From assembly GCF_020103695.1 (NCBI RefSeq), contig NZ_JAHXBF010000001.1, positions 1 through 64,000 on the forward strand: 64,000 bases of DNA, given 5' to 3'. Of this stretch, positions 8,425 to 17,038 are shown piece by piece (positions within the stretch are counted from its first letter, which is position 1; each line of letters begins with the position of its first letter). The position numbers and the translations under genes were made by a program. The notes beneath the pieces are model-generated. The model searched no databases and had not been told where the DNA came from. It saw only the letters and a program-made list of their open reading frames with translations. Origin of the DNA: Hyalangium versicolor (GTDB lineage Bacteria > Myxococcota > Myxococcia > Myxococcales > Myxococcaceae).

Positions 8425-8540
8425 TGGCTCTTCTCTTGTTTGGTTACCCGTCGTTGCTCTCCCCAGCCGAGGAAGCGAGAGAGGGGAGTGAGGTGTTCGC
8501 CTGTGCGAGGTGTGGAGGCCGGCGGCGGGTGTTGGCGTGG

Positions 8541-8616
8541 CGGCCCCTGTCAGCGGCCCTCCACGACACCTCCGCTCCTGCCCTCACCCTCCACATGGCT
8601 TCTATCCTGCCTATAT
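8541..8616 (+). repeat. Interspersed ~76-bp intergenic repeat, copy 1
   Basis: The segment contains CAGCGGCCCTCCACGACACC and CCCTCACCCTCCACATGGC, and ends TCTATCCTGCCTAT. The same succession occurs at 25176-25251 (same strand) and 34826-34903 (opposite strand). The copy lies in the gap between a TPR gene and a small lipoprotein gene. Its nature, a REP-like or MITE-like non-autonomous repeat, is inferred. Confidence 0.7.
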
Positions 8617-8782
8617 GCACGCAGCGATCCGGGGGCCTTTTTTTGTTCCTCCCCTGTTCCCCTCAGGCGCATCGGAGGGACTGGTGGTGGGAAACCCCTG
8701 CGACACAACGCTCTCGTCGGAGACCTTGCTTTTTCCGGACCATTCACCTATCTCGCCTCGCAATAAAATGAACGGAGGCAAC

Positions 8783-9064
8783 ATGAACGCCCGCTACATT
8801 GTTCTCTTCCTGGCCGTAGTCGTCGCGGGGTGCACAACCACAATGCAGAGCTTCCGGAACAAGGGCGTCAAGAAGGCTGCATTTGAGTTGAGCTGCCCCG
8901 AGCAGGATCTGGTCCTGCATGAAATTGAGAGCTCGACTGCATTCATCGGTGATCCTGTCGGTACCGTGGGTGTTGAAGGTTGCGGCAAAAAGGCGACCTA
9001 CATCAACACAGTTTATGGCTGGGTAAATAACACTGAGCAGGTGCCTCAAAGCGCAGCTCAATAA
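8783..9064 (+). CDS. Small secreted lipoprotein
   Basis: A 93-residue precursor. GGAGG lies 5 bp before ATG 8783, which decides the start over the in-frame ATG at 8768. The N-terminus MNARYIVLFLAVVVAGCTTT is a lipoprotein signal peptide with lipobox VAGC (Cys17). The mature part contains two further cysteines in 'FELSCPEQDLVLHEI' and 'VGVEGCGKKATYINT', probably disulfide-linked, and ends 'YGWVNNTEQV'. This resembles small Cys-containing myxobacterial envelope lipoproteins of unknown role. Confidence 0.8.
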   Translation: MNARYIVLFLAVVVAGCTTTMQSFRNKGVKKAAFELSCPEQDLVLHEIESSTAFIGDPVGTVGVEGCGKKATYINTVYGWVNNTEQVPQSAAQ

Positions 9065-9232
9065 TTGCTCTCTGAATTCGTCCCTGCGGCCTTGTTCCCT
9101 TCCTGTTCCCCGAGGGCGCGGTTCGAAACGGTACGAGGCGGTGCGGGACGGGACGACCAGTCTGCGCGGAACACCGCCCTCCCGTCGAAATTCTGGAAGA
9201 CGTGGGTCTCGACGGGACGGCGCGACGTGGTA

Positions 9233-9252
9233 GTCGATTGCCGCCGCTTCCA
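9233..9252 (+). other. Attachment-site-like relic
   Basis: GTCGATTGCCGCCGCTTCCA matches the 19-bp element repeat TTCGATTGCCGCCGCCTCC at 17 of 19 positions. The similarity extends about 25 bp downstream: 'ACAACCCGCCGC' occurs at the same distance here and inside the left end at 35402. This suggests the footprint of a related element. Confidence 0.45.
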
Positions 9253-9300
9253 TGCAGAACAACCCGCCGCTTTGAGCCGGTCGACAGTGCAGGCGAAGAC

Positions 9301-9370
9301 GCAGACTCGCCGCTCGCGATGGTCAAAGTGGAGACGATCCGCGTGAAGCGCGGGATTTCGATCGCGGTCA
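9301..9370 (-). repeat. Diverged ~70-bp inverted repeat, arm 1
   Basis: The reverse complement of this stretch aligns with 9724-9793 through AATCCCGCGCTT, GATCGT, TCCA and CATC. Roughly three quarters of positions agree by eye. Only two copies are visible and no regular spacing exists, so it is not a CRISPR array. Confidence 0.45.
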
Positions 9371-9723
9371 GCGCGGCCGTTAGGGCGCGTCGCAAAATAA
9401 CCGGTATGACGCCCAGACAACGGCGGCTGCCGCCCTGTCGCGTGGCACGGGGACGAGCTGGCGCTGTCTGACGTGCGCCTCCGCCAGCTTGAGATGGGGA
9501 GCCCGCGATGACGGCTGCCACCCTCTCAAGCCCCACCGGCTCGGGTTGGAGCTGTCCGACGCGCGCGCTTCACCGGCCCAGGCTGGGGAGCCCTCGACGA
9601 CGGCTGCCCCGTCTCCCTTGCCTGCTCCCGGGGGCCCTGCCGCGATCTTCACACCGCGCCAGTTTTCATCCGACCTCGATCCTCACACCGCCGGGGGCAA
9701 ACCCGCGCTTCCTCGCGCTCCCC

Positions 9724-9793
9724 GCGATCGGAATCCCGCGCTTTCCGCAGATCGTTTCCAATCCCCCATCACCGGCGAAGGTGAGAACGCCAC
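9724..9793 (+). repeat. Diverged ~70-bp inverted repeat, arm 2
   Basis: This is the partner of the repeat at 9301-9370. It begins CGCGATCGGAATCCCGCGCTT and continues through GATCGTTTCCA. It lies just before the 3' end of the sulfatase gene and may be an old terminal repeat of an insertion. Confidence 0.45.
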
Positions 9794-9823
9794 CGCGCTG
9801 CTGATCATTCTGAGAGCCGACGC

Positions 9824-11515
9824 TTAGCTCGGAATCACGGACGGCGGGGTCGCCGGCCAGCCCGGGGGCGTCGTATTCGTAGCCTGCATCGCGCTCGTGA
9901 GAGCCGCATGCATGGCGCTCCAGGTCGCCTGGGTGGCCTGAGAAGAGGCGTAGCCGCCGTCTTGCAGGCCGTTCACCGGAATCTGATTGATGATCTCCGA
10001 CGGCCACGGGGTATTCTGGCTGGGGTCGTAGCTGAAGTCATAGAGCTCGCATTGCCAGGAGCTCCCATTGTAGCTGGCCACGTACTTGGCGTTGTACTTG
10101 TTATCATCGATCAGGGCCCGGATCTCCACGCCGCTGTCATTGGTCGCGAACTGTAGCTGGTGATAGGTGCTCCCCGAGGCGCCGGCCATGATAGCGGGAG
10201 CCACGCTCGTGCCCTGAAGCAGGATGCCTTCGGGGACGCTGAGCTGGCAGATCTCCACCAGGGTCGGCAGCACGTCGATAAGACCCGCCAAGCCGGTGCA
10301 CACGGCGGCCTGGGGTAGGCCCGGGTTGCTGAACACCATCGGGACCAGCAGCGTCTCGTTGTACGCTTGGTGCTCCTTTTCGATCATGCCGCCCTGGGAC
10401 ATGCCCATCTCGCCATGGTCGGCCAGGCGGATGATCAGCGTGTTCGCCGCCATATCGCCGGTTAGCGCGGATATCACCTCCCCGAGGAGCGCGTCAGAGA
10501 GCGTCTCCAGGTAGGCATAGAAGCGAAGGTAATCGAGGGCCGCAGCGCGGCGCTCGGCCTCCTCCGACGCGCCCTGGGCCGCCGTCCAGCGGTAGTTGCC
10601 CTGCATGGATGGCTTGTTTGCGAGCTGGTCCGCGCTCAGATCGTAGCTGTCCGGCAGGGTCGTGATGTCCGTGAATGGAGCGACTTGCCAGGGCAGCTTG
10701 CCCTTGTTTGGACCGCTCGCAATGGGCAGGTAGCCTGCCGAGGTATAGCCCGCTGGCGACGCGAAGATGTCGTGGGGGTTGAGCAGCGAGACGATGAGGC
10801 AAAAGGGGTTGCTCGGGTCGCTCTTGCCGGCCCGCGCCGCGAGCCAGTCTTTGGCGCTGTCGACCGTGCCATTGGGGTTGCTTTCGGTCTTGGTCACGTA
10901 GCTCGTGCCCGTCGCGACCCGCGCGTCGTTCCCCCCGTAGCCGGCGCCCATCGTGTTGATCGTGGCTTCGGGGATGGTCACTGGCCCGCTCTTCCATCCG
11001 CCGAGCTCCATCGCCATGGCGGTGCCGAAGTCCTGCGATGTCCACCCGGGGAAACCATACGTGGACTGCATGGCGTTATTGTCTGAAAGCTGCTTTGCGC
11101 GATCGGCGTCCTCTTGCTGCTGCGCGAGGGTTTGCCCGCTCTCAAAGCTTTTGTTCAGGTGCCACTTGCCCTTGAAGGCGATATCGTAGGTGATGCCTTT
11201 CGGGGCGTAGCTCGCCAGAGCCAACCCCAGGGTGGTCAGGTTGGGATGCGCCTTCATGTTCAGGGTGGCTCCCACACTGTCCACGCCATTGATCATGGGG
11301 AAGGTGCCGGTCCAGAGCGTTGCCCGCGAAGGAGAGCAGGCCGTGGTGCTCGTCATCGCGTTGGGGAATTGGACACCGCCTCGCATTAGCGCCCACAAGT
11401 TGGGCAGGTTCGTTTTCACCCAGTCCTTTGGCAGGTACTGCGCCGTACGCTGTTGGTCCGTGAGCAAGATCAGCACGTTGGGCTGCTGCTTGAAAGGTCC
11501 CCAGAAGCCGTTCAT
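9824..11515 (-). CDS. Type I sulfatase (formylglycine-dependent)
   Basis: A 563-residue alkaline-phosphatase superfamily sulfatase that hydrolyses sulfate esters. The start at 11515 is fixed by AAGGAGG eight bases upstream. Residues 13-23 'NVLILLTDQQR' carry the metal-binding Asp20. The sulfatase signature C-S-P-S-R is at 60-64 in 'TTACSPSRATLWTG', with Cys60 the residue converted to formylglycine. 'FKGKWHLNK' is the usual second active-site block. 'LADHGEMG' gives the Asp-His metal ligands. There is no signal peptide at the chosen start, so a cytoplasmic location is indicated. No formylglycine-generating enzyme gene is visible in the window. Confidence 0.9.
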   Translation of the reverse strand: MNGFWGPFKQQPNVLILLTDQQRTAQYLPKDWVKTNLPNLWALMRGGVQFPNAMTSTTACSPSRATLWTGTFPMINGVDSVGATLNMKAHPNLTTLGLALASYAPKGITYDIAFKGKWHLNKSFESGQTLAQQQEDADRAKQLSDNNAMQSTYGFPGWTSQDFGTAMAMELGGWKSGPVTIPEATINTMGAGYGGNDARVATGTSYVTKTESNPNGTVDSAKDWLAARAGKSDPSNPFCLIVSLLNPHDIFASPAGYTSAGYLPIASGPNKGKLPWQVAPFTDITTLPDSYDLSADQLANKPSMQGNYRWTAAQGASEEAERRAAALDYLRFYAYLETLSDALLGEVISALTGDMAANTLIIRLADHGEMGMSQGGMIEKEHQAYNETLLVPMVFSNPGLPQAAVCTGLAGLIDVLPTLVEICQLSVPEGILLQGTSVAPAIMAGASGSTYHQLQFATNDSGVEIRALIDDNKYNAKYVASYNGSSWQCELYDFSYDPSQNTPWPSEIINQIPVNGLQDGGYASSQATQATWSAMHAALTSAMQATNTTPPGWPATPPSVIPS

Positions 11516-11904
11516 GGTCTCTGCCTCCTTATTCGGGTTACGCGACGAGGGGGCAGTGCGCTTCGGCTGCTCGTCCCTGCGCCCCCCGCGTGTTACTCGC
11601 CCCCACGTTACCGCAGTTTCACCCTTAAGACTCCATCGGCTGGGAAAGAGGATCCGAAGCGGCCGAACGCGCCCGCGAACGGGCGAGCGCCCGCGCCTGG
11701 CGCCCTGTATTACAGCCGACTGCACGCACAAGCGGCTGGTGAAGGGCTTGGAGGCACTCTGTGCCGAGGTGGCCAAGCTCAAGGTCCAGCGCCACGAGCG
11801 CGGCCAGCTCGTCCGGCTGCCCCTCGCAGCCTCGGCCGAAAAAGAAAGCCCCGAAGCACCTGATGGCGCCCGGGGCCTTGATACATCCCTTACGATGCGG
11901 CTCA
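11516..11904. other. Gap of ~390 bp with no supported gene
   Basis: The stretch contains the upstream region of the sulfatase (ribosome site at about 11522-11528) and fragments of open frame such as 'LVKGLEALCAEVAKLKVQRHERGQLVRLP'. That frame has neither a convincing start nor end. Nothing further could be identified. Confidence 0.4.
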
Positions 11905-12266
11905 TGGAAGGTCCGGCAGAACGGCTACAGCTTGCCAGGGTCGCCGCAAACCTTGAACGGCAGCCTGTCCGTGCCTGATGGAACGAATTGGCTCATCTCG
12001 GATGGCTCCAGCCGAGCCGTGGCCTACAAATACTACGGTTTCTGGGATGCCTACGAACTCTCCCAGACCAAGAGCCCGCTCGGATGCAGGAATGCAGACC
12101 AGTATCATACAGTGGGGGCAACGTTGACTCTCGATTCCTCAACGAGATTCAAGATCTGGCCTTCAACGTGGCCGTGGAGATCACCTACCAACAGAAGCTG
12201 ACCAATCCGGCCGACCTCACCTGGAGCTGCACGGGCGACGACTGGCGAAAAGTTTCTTTCGAATGA
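11905..12266 (+). pseudogene. 3' remnant of an unrecognised gene, frameshifted
   Basis: The first frame reads 'KVRQNGYSLPGSPQTLNGSL' and 'SRAVAYKYYGFWDAYELSQT'. Near 12110-12120 it loses sense and the next frame resumes 'GGNVDSRFLNEIQDLAFNVAVEITYQQKLTNPADLTWSC' to a stop at 12266. The joined text is protein-like, with Cys and Trp residues, but there is no start codon context. It precedes the 200-residue gene at 12297 by 30 bp, so the pair may once have been an operon. Confidence 0.4.
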
Positions 12267-12296
12267 TTCCGTTCTGATGCGTGAGGGCAGCAGAAA

Positions 12297-12899
12297 TTGA
12301 CCCAAGTCAACCTTGAACACATGACACTCGTTCAGGAGGAGCTTGAATTCGGCTCCAAGGTCATTCTTTTTCTAGGCCCCGAGTTGACGCTCAGCGATTG
12401 TACACTCAAGCTGGGGATGGCCGCGCGCGACTTGATCATTCCTCAAGCGCGCTTCGTGGATTGCGAATTCATCTTCAAGAAACCACTCAGCAACTTCCGC
12501 TGGGAAACAGCTCACTTGCAGGGCTGCCGTTTCAAGGGGCACCTGATTGGGAACGACTTTGGGGAATTGCCATATGCTCCTGGCAAGGGAAGCATTGTTG
12601 ATTGTGATTTCTCCGAGGCGCGATTGCACGGATGTCGCTTCCTCGCGTGCGACGTCAACACCTTACGCCTCCCACGGTGGCCTTGCTTCACCATCTTCGA
12701 TCCCGTGAGCAGGGGGCGCGAGCTGAGCACCCTGTCTTGGCCCTCGAGGATCGGGCCCGTCGTGGTGGAGGGCTTCGCGGAGAGCCCGGTTCCGATGGTA
12801 GCCGTGACGTACTCAGCTCCGGAACTCGCGAAGCGGTATGACACCACCCCGGAAGCCATCCGGGCCGTCATCGAGAAGCTGGACGGCGTGTACTACTGA
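12297..12899 (+). CDS. Hypothetical protein with right-handed-helix-like layout
   Basis: A 200-residue protein starting at TTG 12297 (GAGGG about 10 bp upstream) or possibly ATG 12321. Short segments 'LSDCTLKLG', 'FVDCEFIFKK', 'LQGCRFKGHL', 'IVDCDFSEARLHGCRFLACDV' repeat the pattern x-D/G-C-x-F. This is a degenerate pentapeptide-like beta-helix. The C-terminal part is helical ('APELAKRYDTTPEAIRAVIEKL'). Proteins of this shape in myxobacteria sometimes accompany polymorphic toxins as immunity proteins, but no intact partner is present. The GC content is lower than that of its neighbours. Confidence 0.6.
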   Translation: MTQVNLEHMTLVQEELEFGSKVILFLGPELTLSDCTLKLGMAARDLIIPQARFVDCEFIFKKPLSNFRWETAHLQGCRFKGHLIGNDFGELPYAPGKGSIVDCDFSEARLHGCRFLACDVNTLRLPRWPCFTIFDPVSRGRELSTLSWPSRIGPVVVEGFAESPVPMVAVTYSAPELAKRYDTTPEAIRAVIEKLDGVYY

Positions 12900-12956
12900 G
12901 CGCGCTGTGCCCCACCCACTGCGCTATCTCATGTTGGGAGATGAAGTCCTGGGAAG

Positions 12957-12985
12957 AGGGTGCCGGCACAGTGCGCCGGCACCCC
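12957..12985. terminator. Hairpin between convergent genes
   Basis: GGGTGCCGGC and GCCGGCACCC form a perfect 10-bp stem around a 7-base loop (ACAGTGC). It lies 58 bp after the stop of the + gene and 10 bp from the stop of the - gene. No long T-run follows, as is common in GC-rich genomes. A bidirectional terminator is inferred. Confidence 0.65.
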
Positions 12986-12994
12986 CTCCGGGGG

Positions 12995-14116
12995 TTACTG
13001 CACCTGGGCGGACGCGCAGGCGTCCTTGTACGCGCCCGAACAGATCTCCTCGGCCTTCCAGAAGCCGTCGGCCACCACCGTGCTCTTCACGTTGTCCTTC
13101 GTGACGGTGCCCGCCGTCAGGAGGATGGAGGGCACGTCCTTCTGGCCGTTGTTGACCTTGCCGTTGACCTTGTCCGCGGCAGGCTGGCCTCCCTTGGCGA
13201 GCGCCACCGCCACCTCGGCGGCCGCCTCGGCCTCCAGCTTCATGGCCTTGTAGATGGTCATGTACTGCTCGCCGGCGACGACGCGCTGGATGGCGGCCAG
13301 CTCCGAGTCCTGGCCCGTGACGGGGGGCAGCGGGTTGAAGCCCGCCGCCTTCATCGCGGCGATCGCACCGCCCGCCATGCCGTCGTTGGCTGAATACACG
13401 CCCACGATGGAGTCCTTGCCCAGCTTGGTGATGGCCTGCTCCATCTGCTGTTGGGCCTTGTCCGGGCTCCAGTCCGGCGTGTCGTACTCGGCGCCGATCA
13501 CCAGGCCGCTGCCGTCGATGACGCTGTGCGCGCCGTTCTTGTACAGCTTGGCGTTGTTGTCCGTGGGCGAGCCGTTGATCACCACGACGGTGCCCTTGCC
13601 CTTGCCATCCGCCTTGAGCTTGTCCACCAGCGCCTGGCCCTGGAGCTTGCCGATCTTCTCGTTGTCGAACGAGATGTAGTAGTCCACGTCCGCGTTGAGG
13701 ATCAGCCGGTCATAGCTGATGACCGGGATCTTCGACTGGCGGGCGCGCGCCACCATGGAGGCCGCGGAGAGCGAATCCACGGGATCCAGCACCAAAACCT
13801 TGGCGCCGTTGGTCAGCGCCGCCTCGGCCTGGTTCTGCTGCTTGGACGCGTCCTGGTCCGCGTTGCTGTAGATGATCCGGCACTCCGCGCACAGCTCCTT
13901 CACCTTCCGCTCGAAGTACGGCCGGTCGAAGGACTCGTACCGCATCGTCTTCGACTCGGGCAGGAGCAGGGCAATCGTGGGCGCCTCCCCGGCGGGTTTG
14001 GCGGCGGTGTCCCCGGCCGCCTCGGGCTTCTTGTCGCTCTTGCAACCGGTACCTACGAGCATCAGGCCGGCCAGCAGGGCCGAGGAGCCCATGCGGAAGA
14101 CAGTGGATCGAATCAT
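12995..14116 (-). CDS. Sugar ABC transporter substrate-binding lipoprotein (XylF-like)
   Basis: A 373-residue periplasmic binding protein of the ribose/xylose type. The signal peptide 'MIRSTVFRMGSSALLAGLMLVGTGCKS' carries a lipobox (Cys25). The mature part begins 'PTIALLLPESKTMRYESFDRPYFERKVKELC' and contains 'DQDASKQQNQAEAALTNGAKVLVLDPVDS' and 'VPVISYDRLI', the family hallmarks of D-xylose binding proteins. It lies 42 bp downstream of the GH92 gene on the same strand, so it is probably co-transcribed. The permease and ATPase partners are absent and a terminator follows, so this is an orphan binding protein. A sensing role or transport with distant partners is possible. Confidence 0.88.
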   Translation of the reverse strand: MIRSTVFRMGSSALLAGLMLVGTGCKSDKKPEAAGDTAAKPAGEAPTIALLLPESKTMRYESFDRPYFERKVKELCAECRIIYSNADQDASKQQNQAEAALTNGAKVLVLDPVDSLSAASMVARARQSKIPVISYDRLILNADVDYYISFDNEKIGKLQGQALVDKLKADGKGKGTVVVINGSPTDNNAKLYKNGAHSVIDGSGLVIGAEYDTPDWSPDKAQQQMEQAITKLGKDSIVGVYSANDGMAGGAIAAMKAAGFNPLPPVTGQDSELAAIQRVVAGEQYMTIYKAMKLEAEAAAEVAVALAKGGQPAADKVNGKVNNGQKDVPSILLTAGTVTKDNVKSTVVADGFWKAEEICSGAYKDACASAQVQ

Positions 14117-14158
14117 CACGTGTTGCTCACTTTCCAGAAGCGAGGGTGAACGCCTGCA

Positions 14159-16879
14159 CTACTTCCCGAGCAGCTCGATCTCCGCGAGCTGGGTGATCGA
14201 GTCCCCGTGGGTCTCGTTGATCTGCAACCGGTAGTGAATGTAGGGCGTGTTGTTGGCCAGCGCGAATCCGCGTGTCTGGAACCGCCACGGGAAGTCCTGG
14301 CCCGTCCTCGTATCCAGGGTGACCCAGGTGGAGCCATCGTTCGAGGCCTGGAGCGTCCAGGCCTTCGGATCCCGGCCCGGGAAGTCATTGGCGGACGTCA
14401 GGGTGTACATCTTCACCGTCTTCGCCCCGCCCGTGAGCTGGTAGCGGATCCACGGGGTGGATTGGAAGGCGAGCCACTTCGTCTGCGAGTTGTCGTCGAA
14501 GCCCTGCGCGGTGCCTTCGCCGCTCGCCGCATTGTCCGCACTGGCCGTCGCCGTGCCGCCCTTGGCCACATCGGCCAGCGGCTGCGGGACGGAGGTGCCC
14601 GTGGTGATGGAGGCGGGCAGATCGCTGCTCCCCGAGCCCCAGTTCGTGGCGGCAGGGCCCATGGTGAAGTCCAGCGTGGCGCCATTCACCAGCGCGCTGT
14701 GCGGCAGGTAGTTCTTCGTGTACGGCTGCCCGTTCAGCGTCACGCTCTGGATGTATCGGTTCGTGTCGCTGACGCTCGGGGCGTTGATGACGAGGTTCGC
14801 GCCGTTCTCCATGTGCACGGTCATCTTCGTGAAGAAGGGGGCACCCACCGCGTACTCGGGCCGGCCCATGCTGACCGGGTAGAAGCCCATGGCGCTGAAG
14901 AGGTACCACGCGGACATCTCGCCGTTGTCCTCGTCACCCAGGTAGCCGTACCCGTTGCTGAGTCCCGACTGGTACTGCGTGTTGAGGATGTTCCGGACGA
15001 GCTCCTGGGTCCGCCACGGTGTGCCCGCGTAGTTGTACATGTACGGCGTGTGGTGCACGGGCTGGTTGGAGTGGGCGTACTGCCCCATGTTCACGTCGTA
15101 CCCCTCCTTCATCTCGTGGATGACGCCGCCGTAGCAGCCCACGTCGTAGTCGCGCGGGGCCTCGAACAGCGCATCGAGCTTGTTGGCCAGGCCACTCCGG
15201 CCCGAGTAGAGGTTGGCCAGCCCTTGCCCATCCTGCGGGACGAGCACGGCGTAGTGCCAGGCGTTGCCCTCGGTGTACTCGCAGCCCCAGCGGTTCGCCT
15301 TGAAGTCCGCATCCGAGGTCCTCCAACTGCCGTTGGCGTTCTTGCCCCGGAAGAAGCCGACCGAGGGCGAGAAGAGCTGGACGTAGTTGAGCGAGCGGTT
15401 CAGGTAGTACTGGGCGTCCTCGCTCTTTCCCAGGGCCTGGGCGAGCTGCGAGATGCCGAAGTCATTGAGGTAGCCCTCCAGGGACCAGGAGGTGGACTCG
15501 CCCACGACGTCCTGCGGGGTGTAGCCCAGGAAGATGGAGCGCTGCATGCCCTTGCGGCCCCGGGCCGGATCGCTGCTGTAGGTCGCCGCGTTGCGCAGCA
15601 TCGAGTCGTAGGCGGCCGACACGTCGAAGTTGCGCACGCCCTTGAGGTAGGCATCGGCGAAGATGACGTCCGAGTTCGTGCCGACCATGATGTTGGCGTA
15701 GCCGGGCGCGGACCACCGGGTGACCCAGCCGCCGTCCTTGTAGCCGTTGACGAACCCGTCGAGCATCTGGCCCGTTTGGGTGGGCACCAGCAGCGTGTAC
15801 AGCGGCCAGGTGGTCCGGTACGTGTCCCAGAACCCGTTGTTGACGTACACCTTGCCCGTCTTCACCGGGTTGCCGCTCGCGTAGGGGCTCGCGTAGGTGG
15901 GCGTGCCGTTCACGTTCTCCCAGGCGGAGTTCGGGTACAGGAAGGCCCGGTACAGGTTGGAGTAGAGGATGGTCTTCTGATCCTCCGAGGCGCCCTCCAC
16001 CTCGATCTTGCCCAGCACGGCGTTCCAGGCGTTCTGGGACTCCTGCTTCACGGTGTCGAAGCTCTTCGAGCCGATCTCCTGCGCGAGGTTGGACTGGGCC
16101 TGCGCCACGCTGAGGAAGGAGGTGGCCAGGGACATCGTCACCTGCTCGCCCGCCACGGTGTTGAAGCGCACCCACGAGGTGACGGCGCGCTGGCCCGTGA
16201 CGTTCGCCGAGTCGGCGATCGCCTTGCTGAATTTGGCGTAGAAGTACATGCGAGGCGCGGGGCCCCAGCCGCTGGCGTGGTCCGTGTAGCCGGAGATGGT
16301 GCCATTCGTCCGGTCGATGGAGAGCGAGCCGCCGATGCCGTTCACGGTGTCGAACAGCAGGTAGGAGGCCGAGGCGGGGAAGGTGAAGCGCCAGGAGGCC
16401 GCGTGGTCCGTGGGGGCGATCTCGGTCTGGATGCCGTTGTTGAACTTCACGCTGTAGGAGTGGGCCCGGGCCACCTCATTCGCGTGGCTGTAGGCCGCGG
16501 CCCGCGTCGCGCGATCCACCGTCACCGCGCCCGTCTGGGGCATGACCTGGAAGGTCTGCCGGTCGCCCATCCACGGGCTCGGCATGTGGCTGATGGTGAA
16601 GGCCTGGATGGAGCCGCGGGTGTAGTCGTAGATCCAACTCGTCGAGTTCGCGTCCGTCATCGGCGTCCAGAAGTTGAAGCCGAAGGGGACCGCCGTGGCC
16701 GGGAACGTGTTGCCCCGGGAGTAGCTGCCCCCCGAGTTGCTTCCGCGCAGCGCGTTCACGTAGTCCGACGGGAGCGCCAGGGCCTGCTGCGCCCAGAGGG
16801 GCCCAAACACTGCCAGTCCGAGGGCCTTCAGACCGCGAGTGAGCCGCCGGTGTGCTTGCCTCGTGTTTCGCTGAATCAC
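14159..16879 (-). CDS. GH92-family alpha-mannosidase-like secreted glycosidase with C-terminal discoidin-like domain
   Basis: A 906-residue exported enzyme. The start is GTG 16879 (AAAGGCGG upstream), giving the signal peptide 'MIQRNTRQAHRRLTRGLKALGLAVFGPLWAQQALA'. The family begins 'VNALRGSNSGGSYSRGNTFPATAVPFGFNFWTPMT'. Typical blocks are 'GFWDTYRTTWPLYTLL', 'YANIMVGTNSDVIFADAYLKG', and 'HQPVHHTPYMYNYAG'-like 'NQPVHHTPYMYNYAGTPW'. 'GYLGDEDNGEMSAWYLFSAMGFYPV' near residue 690 holds the catalytic Asp/Glu region of GH92. Residues about 770-906 are an F5/8-type C (CBM32-like) carbohydrate-binding domain ending 'HYRLQINETHGDSITQLAEIELLGK'. GH92 enzymes are Ca2+-dependent exo-alpha-mannosidases, consistent with degrading mannan or N-glycans of prey. 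Confidence 0.92.
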   Translation of the reverse strand: MIQRNTRQAHRRLTRGLKALGLAVFGPLWAQQALALPSDYVNALRGSNSGGSYSRGNTFPATAVPFGFNFWTPMTDANSTSWIYDYTRGSIQAFTISHMPSPWMGDRQTFQVMPQTGAVTVDRATRAAAYSHANEVARAHSYSVKFNNGIQTEIAPTDHAASWRFTFPASASYLLFDTVNGIGGSLSIDRTNGTISGYTDHASGWGPAPRMYFYAKFSKAIADSANVTGQRAVTSWVRFNTVAGEQVTMSLATSFLSVAQAQSNLAQEIGSKSFDTVKQESQNAWNAVLGKIEVEGASEDQKTILYSNLYRAFLYPNSAWENVNGTPTYASPYASGNPVKTGKVYVNNGFWDTYRTTWPLYTLLVPTQTGQMLDGFVNGYKDGGWVTRWSAPGYANIMVGTNSDVIFADAYLKGVRNFDVSAAYDSMLRNAATYSSDPARGRKGMQRSIFLGYTPQDVVGESTSWSLEGYLNDFGISQLAQALGKSEDAQYYLNRSLNYVQLFSPSVGFFRGKNANGSWRTSDADFKANRWGCEYTEGNAWHYAVLVPQDGQGLANLYSGRSGLANKLDALFEAPRDYDVGCYGGVIHEMKEGYDVNMGQYAHSNQPVHHTPYMYNYAGTPWRTQELVRNILNTQYQSGLSNGYGYLGDEDNGEMSAWYLFSAMGFYPVSMGRPEYAVGAPFFTKMTVHMENGANLVINAPSVSDTNRYIQSVTLNGQPYTKNYLPHSALVNGATLDFTMGPAATNWGSGSSDLPASITTGTSVPQPLADVAKGGTATASADNAASGEGTAQGFDDNSQTKWLAFQSTPWIRYQLTGGAKTVKMYTLTSANDFPGRDPKAWTLQASNDGSTWVTLDTRTGQDFPWRFQTRGFALANNTPYIHYRLQINETHGDSITQLAEIELLGK

Positions 16880-17038
16880 CGTGCACCGCCTTTCGTGGGC
16901 GAACTCGCCCGAAAGGCGCGGGATACCATGGATTATATGAAAATCAATATAAGCCTGTTTTCCGTGGTGATCGGAAGCGTGGGGGTGGTCCCCGGAGTAA
17001 GGAGCTAGCATCGCGCCCCCTTTGACGAGGAGCGATTC

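Larger units (their letters stand above)
9065..9823. other. 760-bp gap with degenerate repeats, no supported gene
   Basis: No frame here reads like a protein with a start and ribosome site. The stretch holds an attachment-site-like relic (9233-9252) and an inverted pair of ~70-bp repeats (9301-9370 and 9724-9793). It also holds two diverged copies of a ~65-bp module around 9470-9525 and 9553-9610, sharing GGGGAGCCC followed by GACGGCTGCC. It looks like eroded mobile-element and gene debris. Confidence 0.6.

Noticed and set aside
9065..9823. CRISPR array
   Set aside because: Repeated segments are two diverged inverted copies and one imperfect duplication, without regular spacers or cas genes.
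14207..17008. Plus-strand ORF of 933 codons
   Set aside because: Antisense shadow of the GH92 gene, whose motifs are unmistakable.
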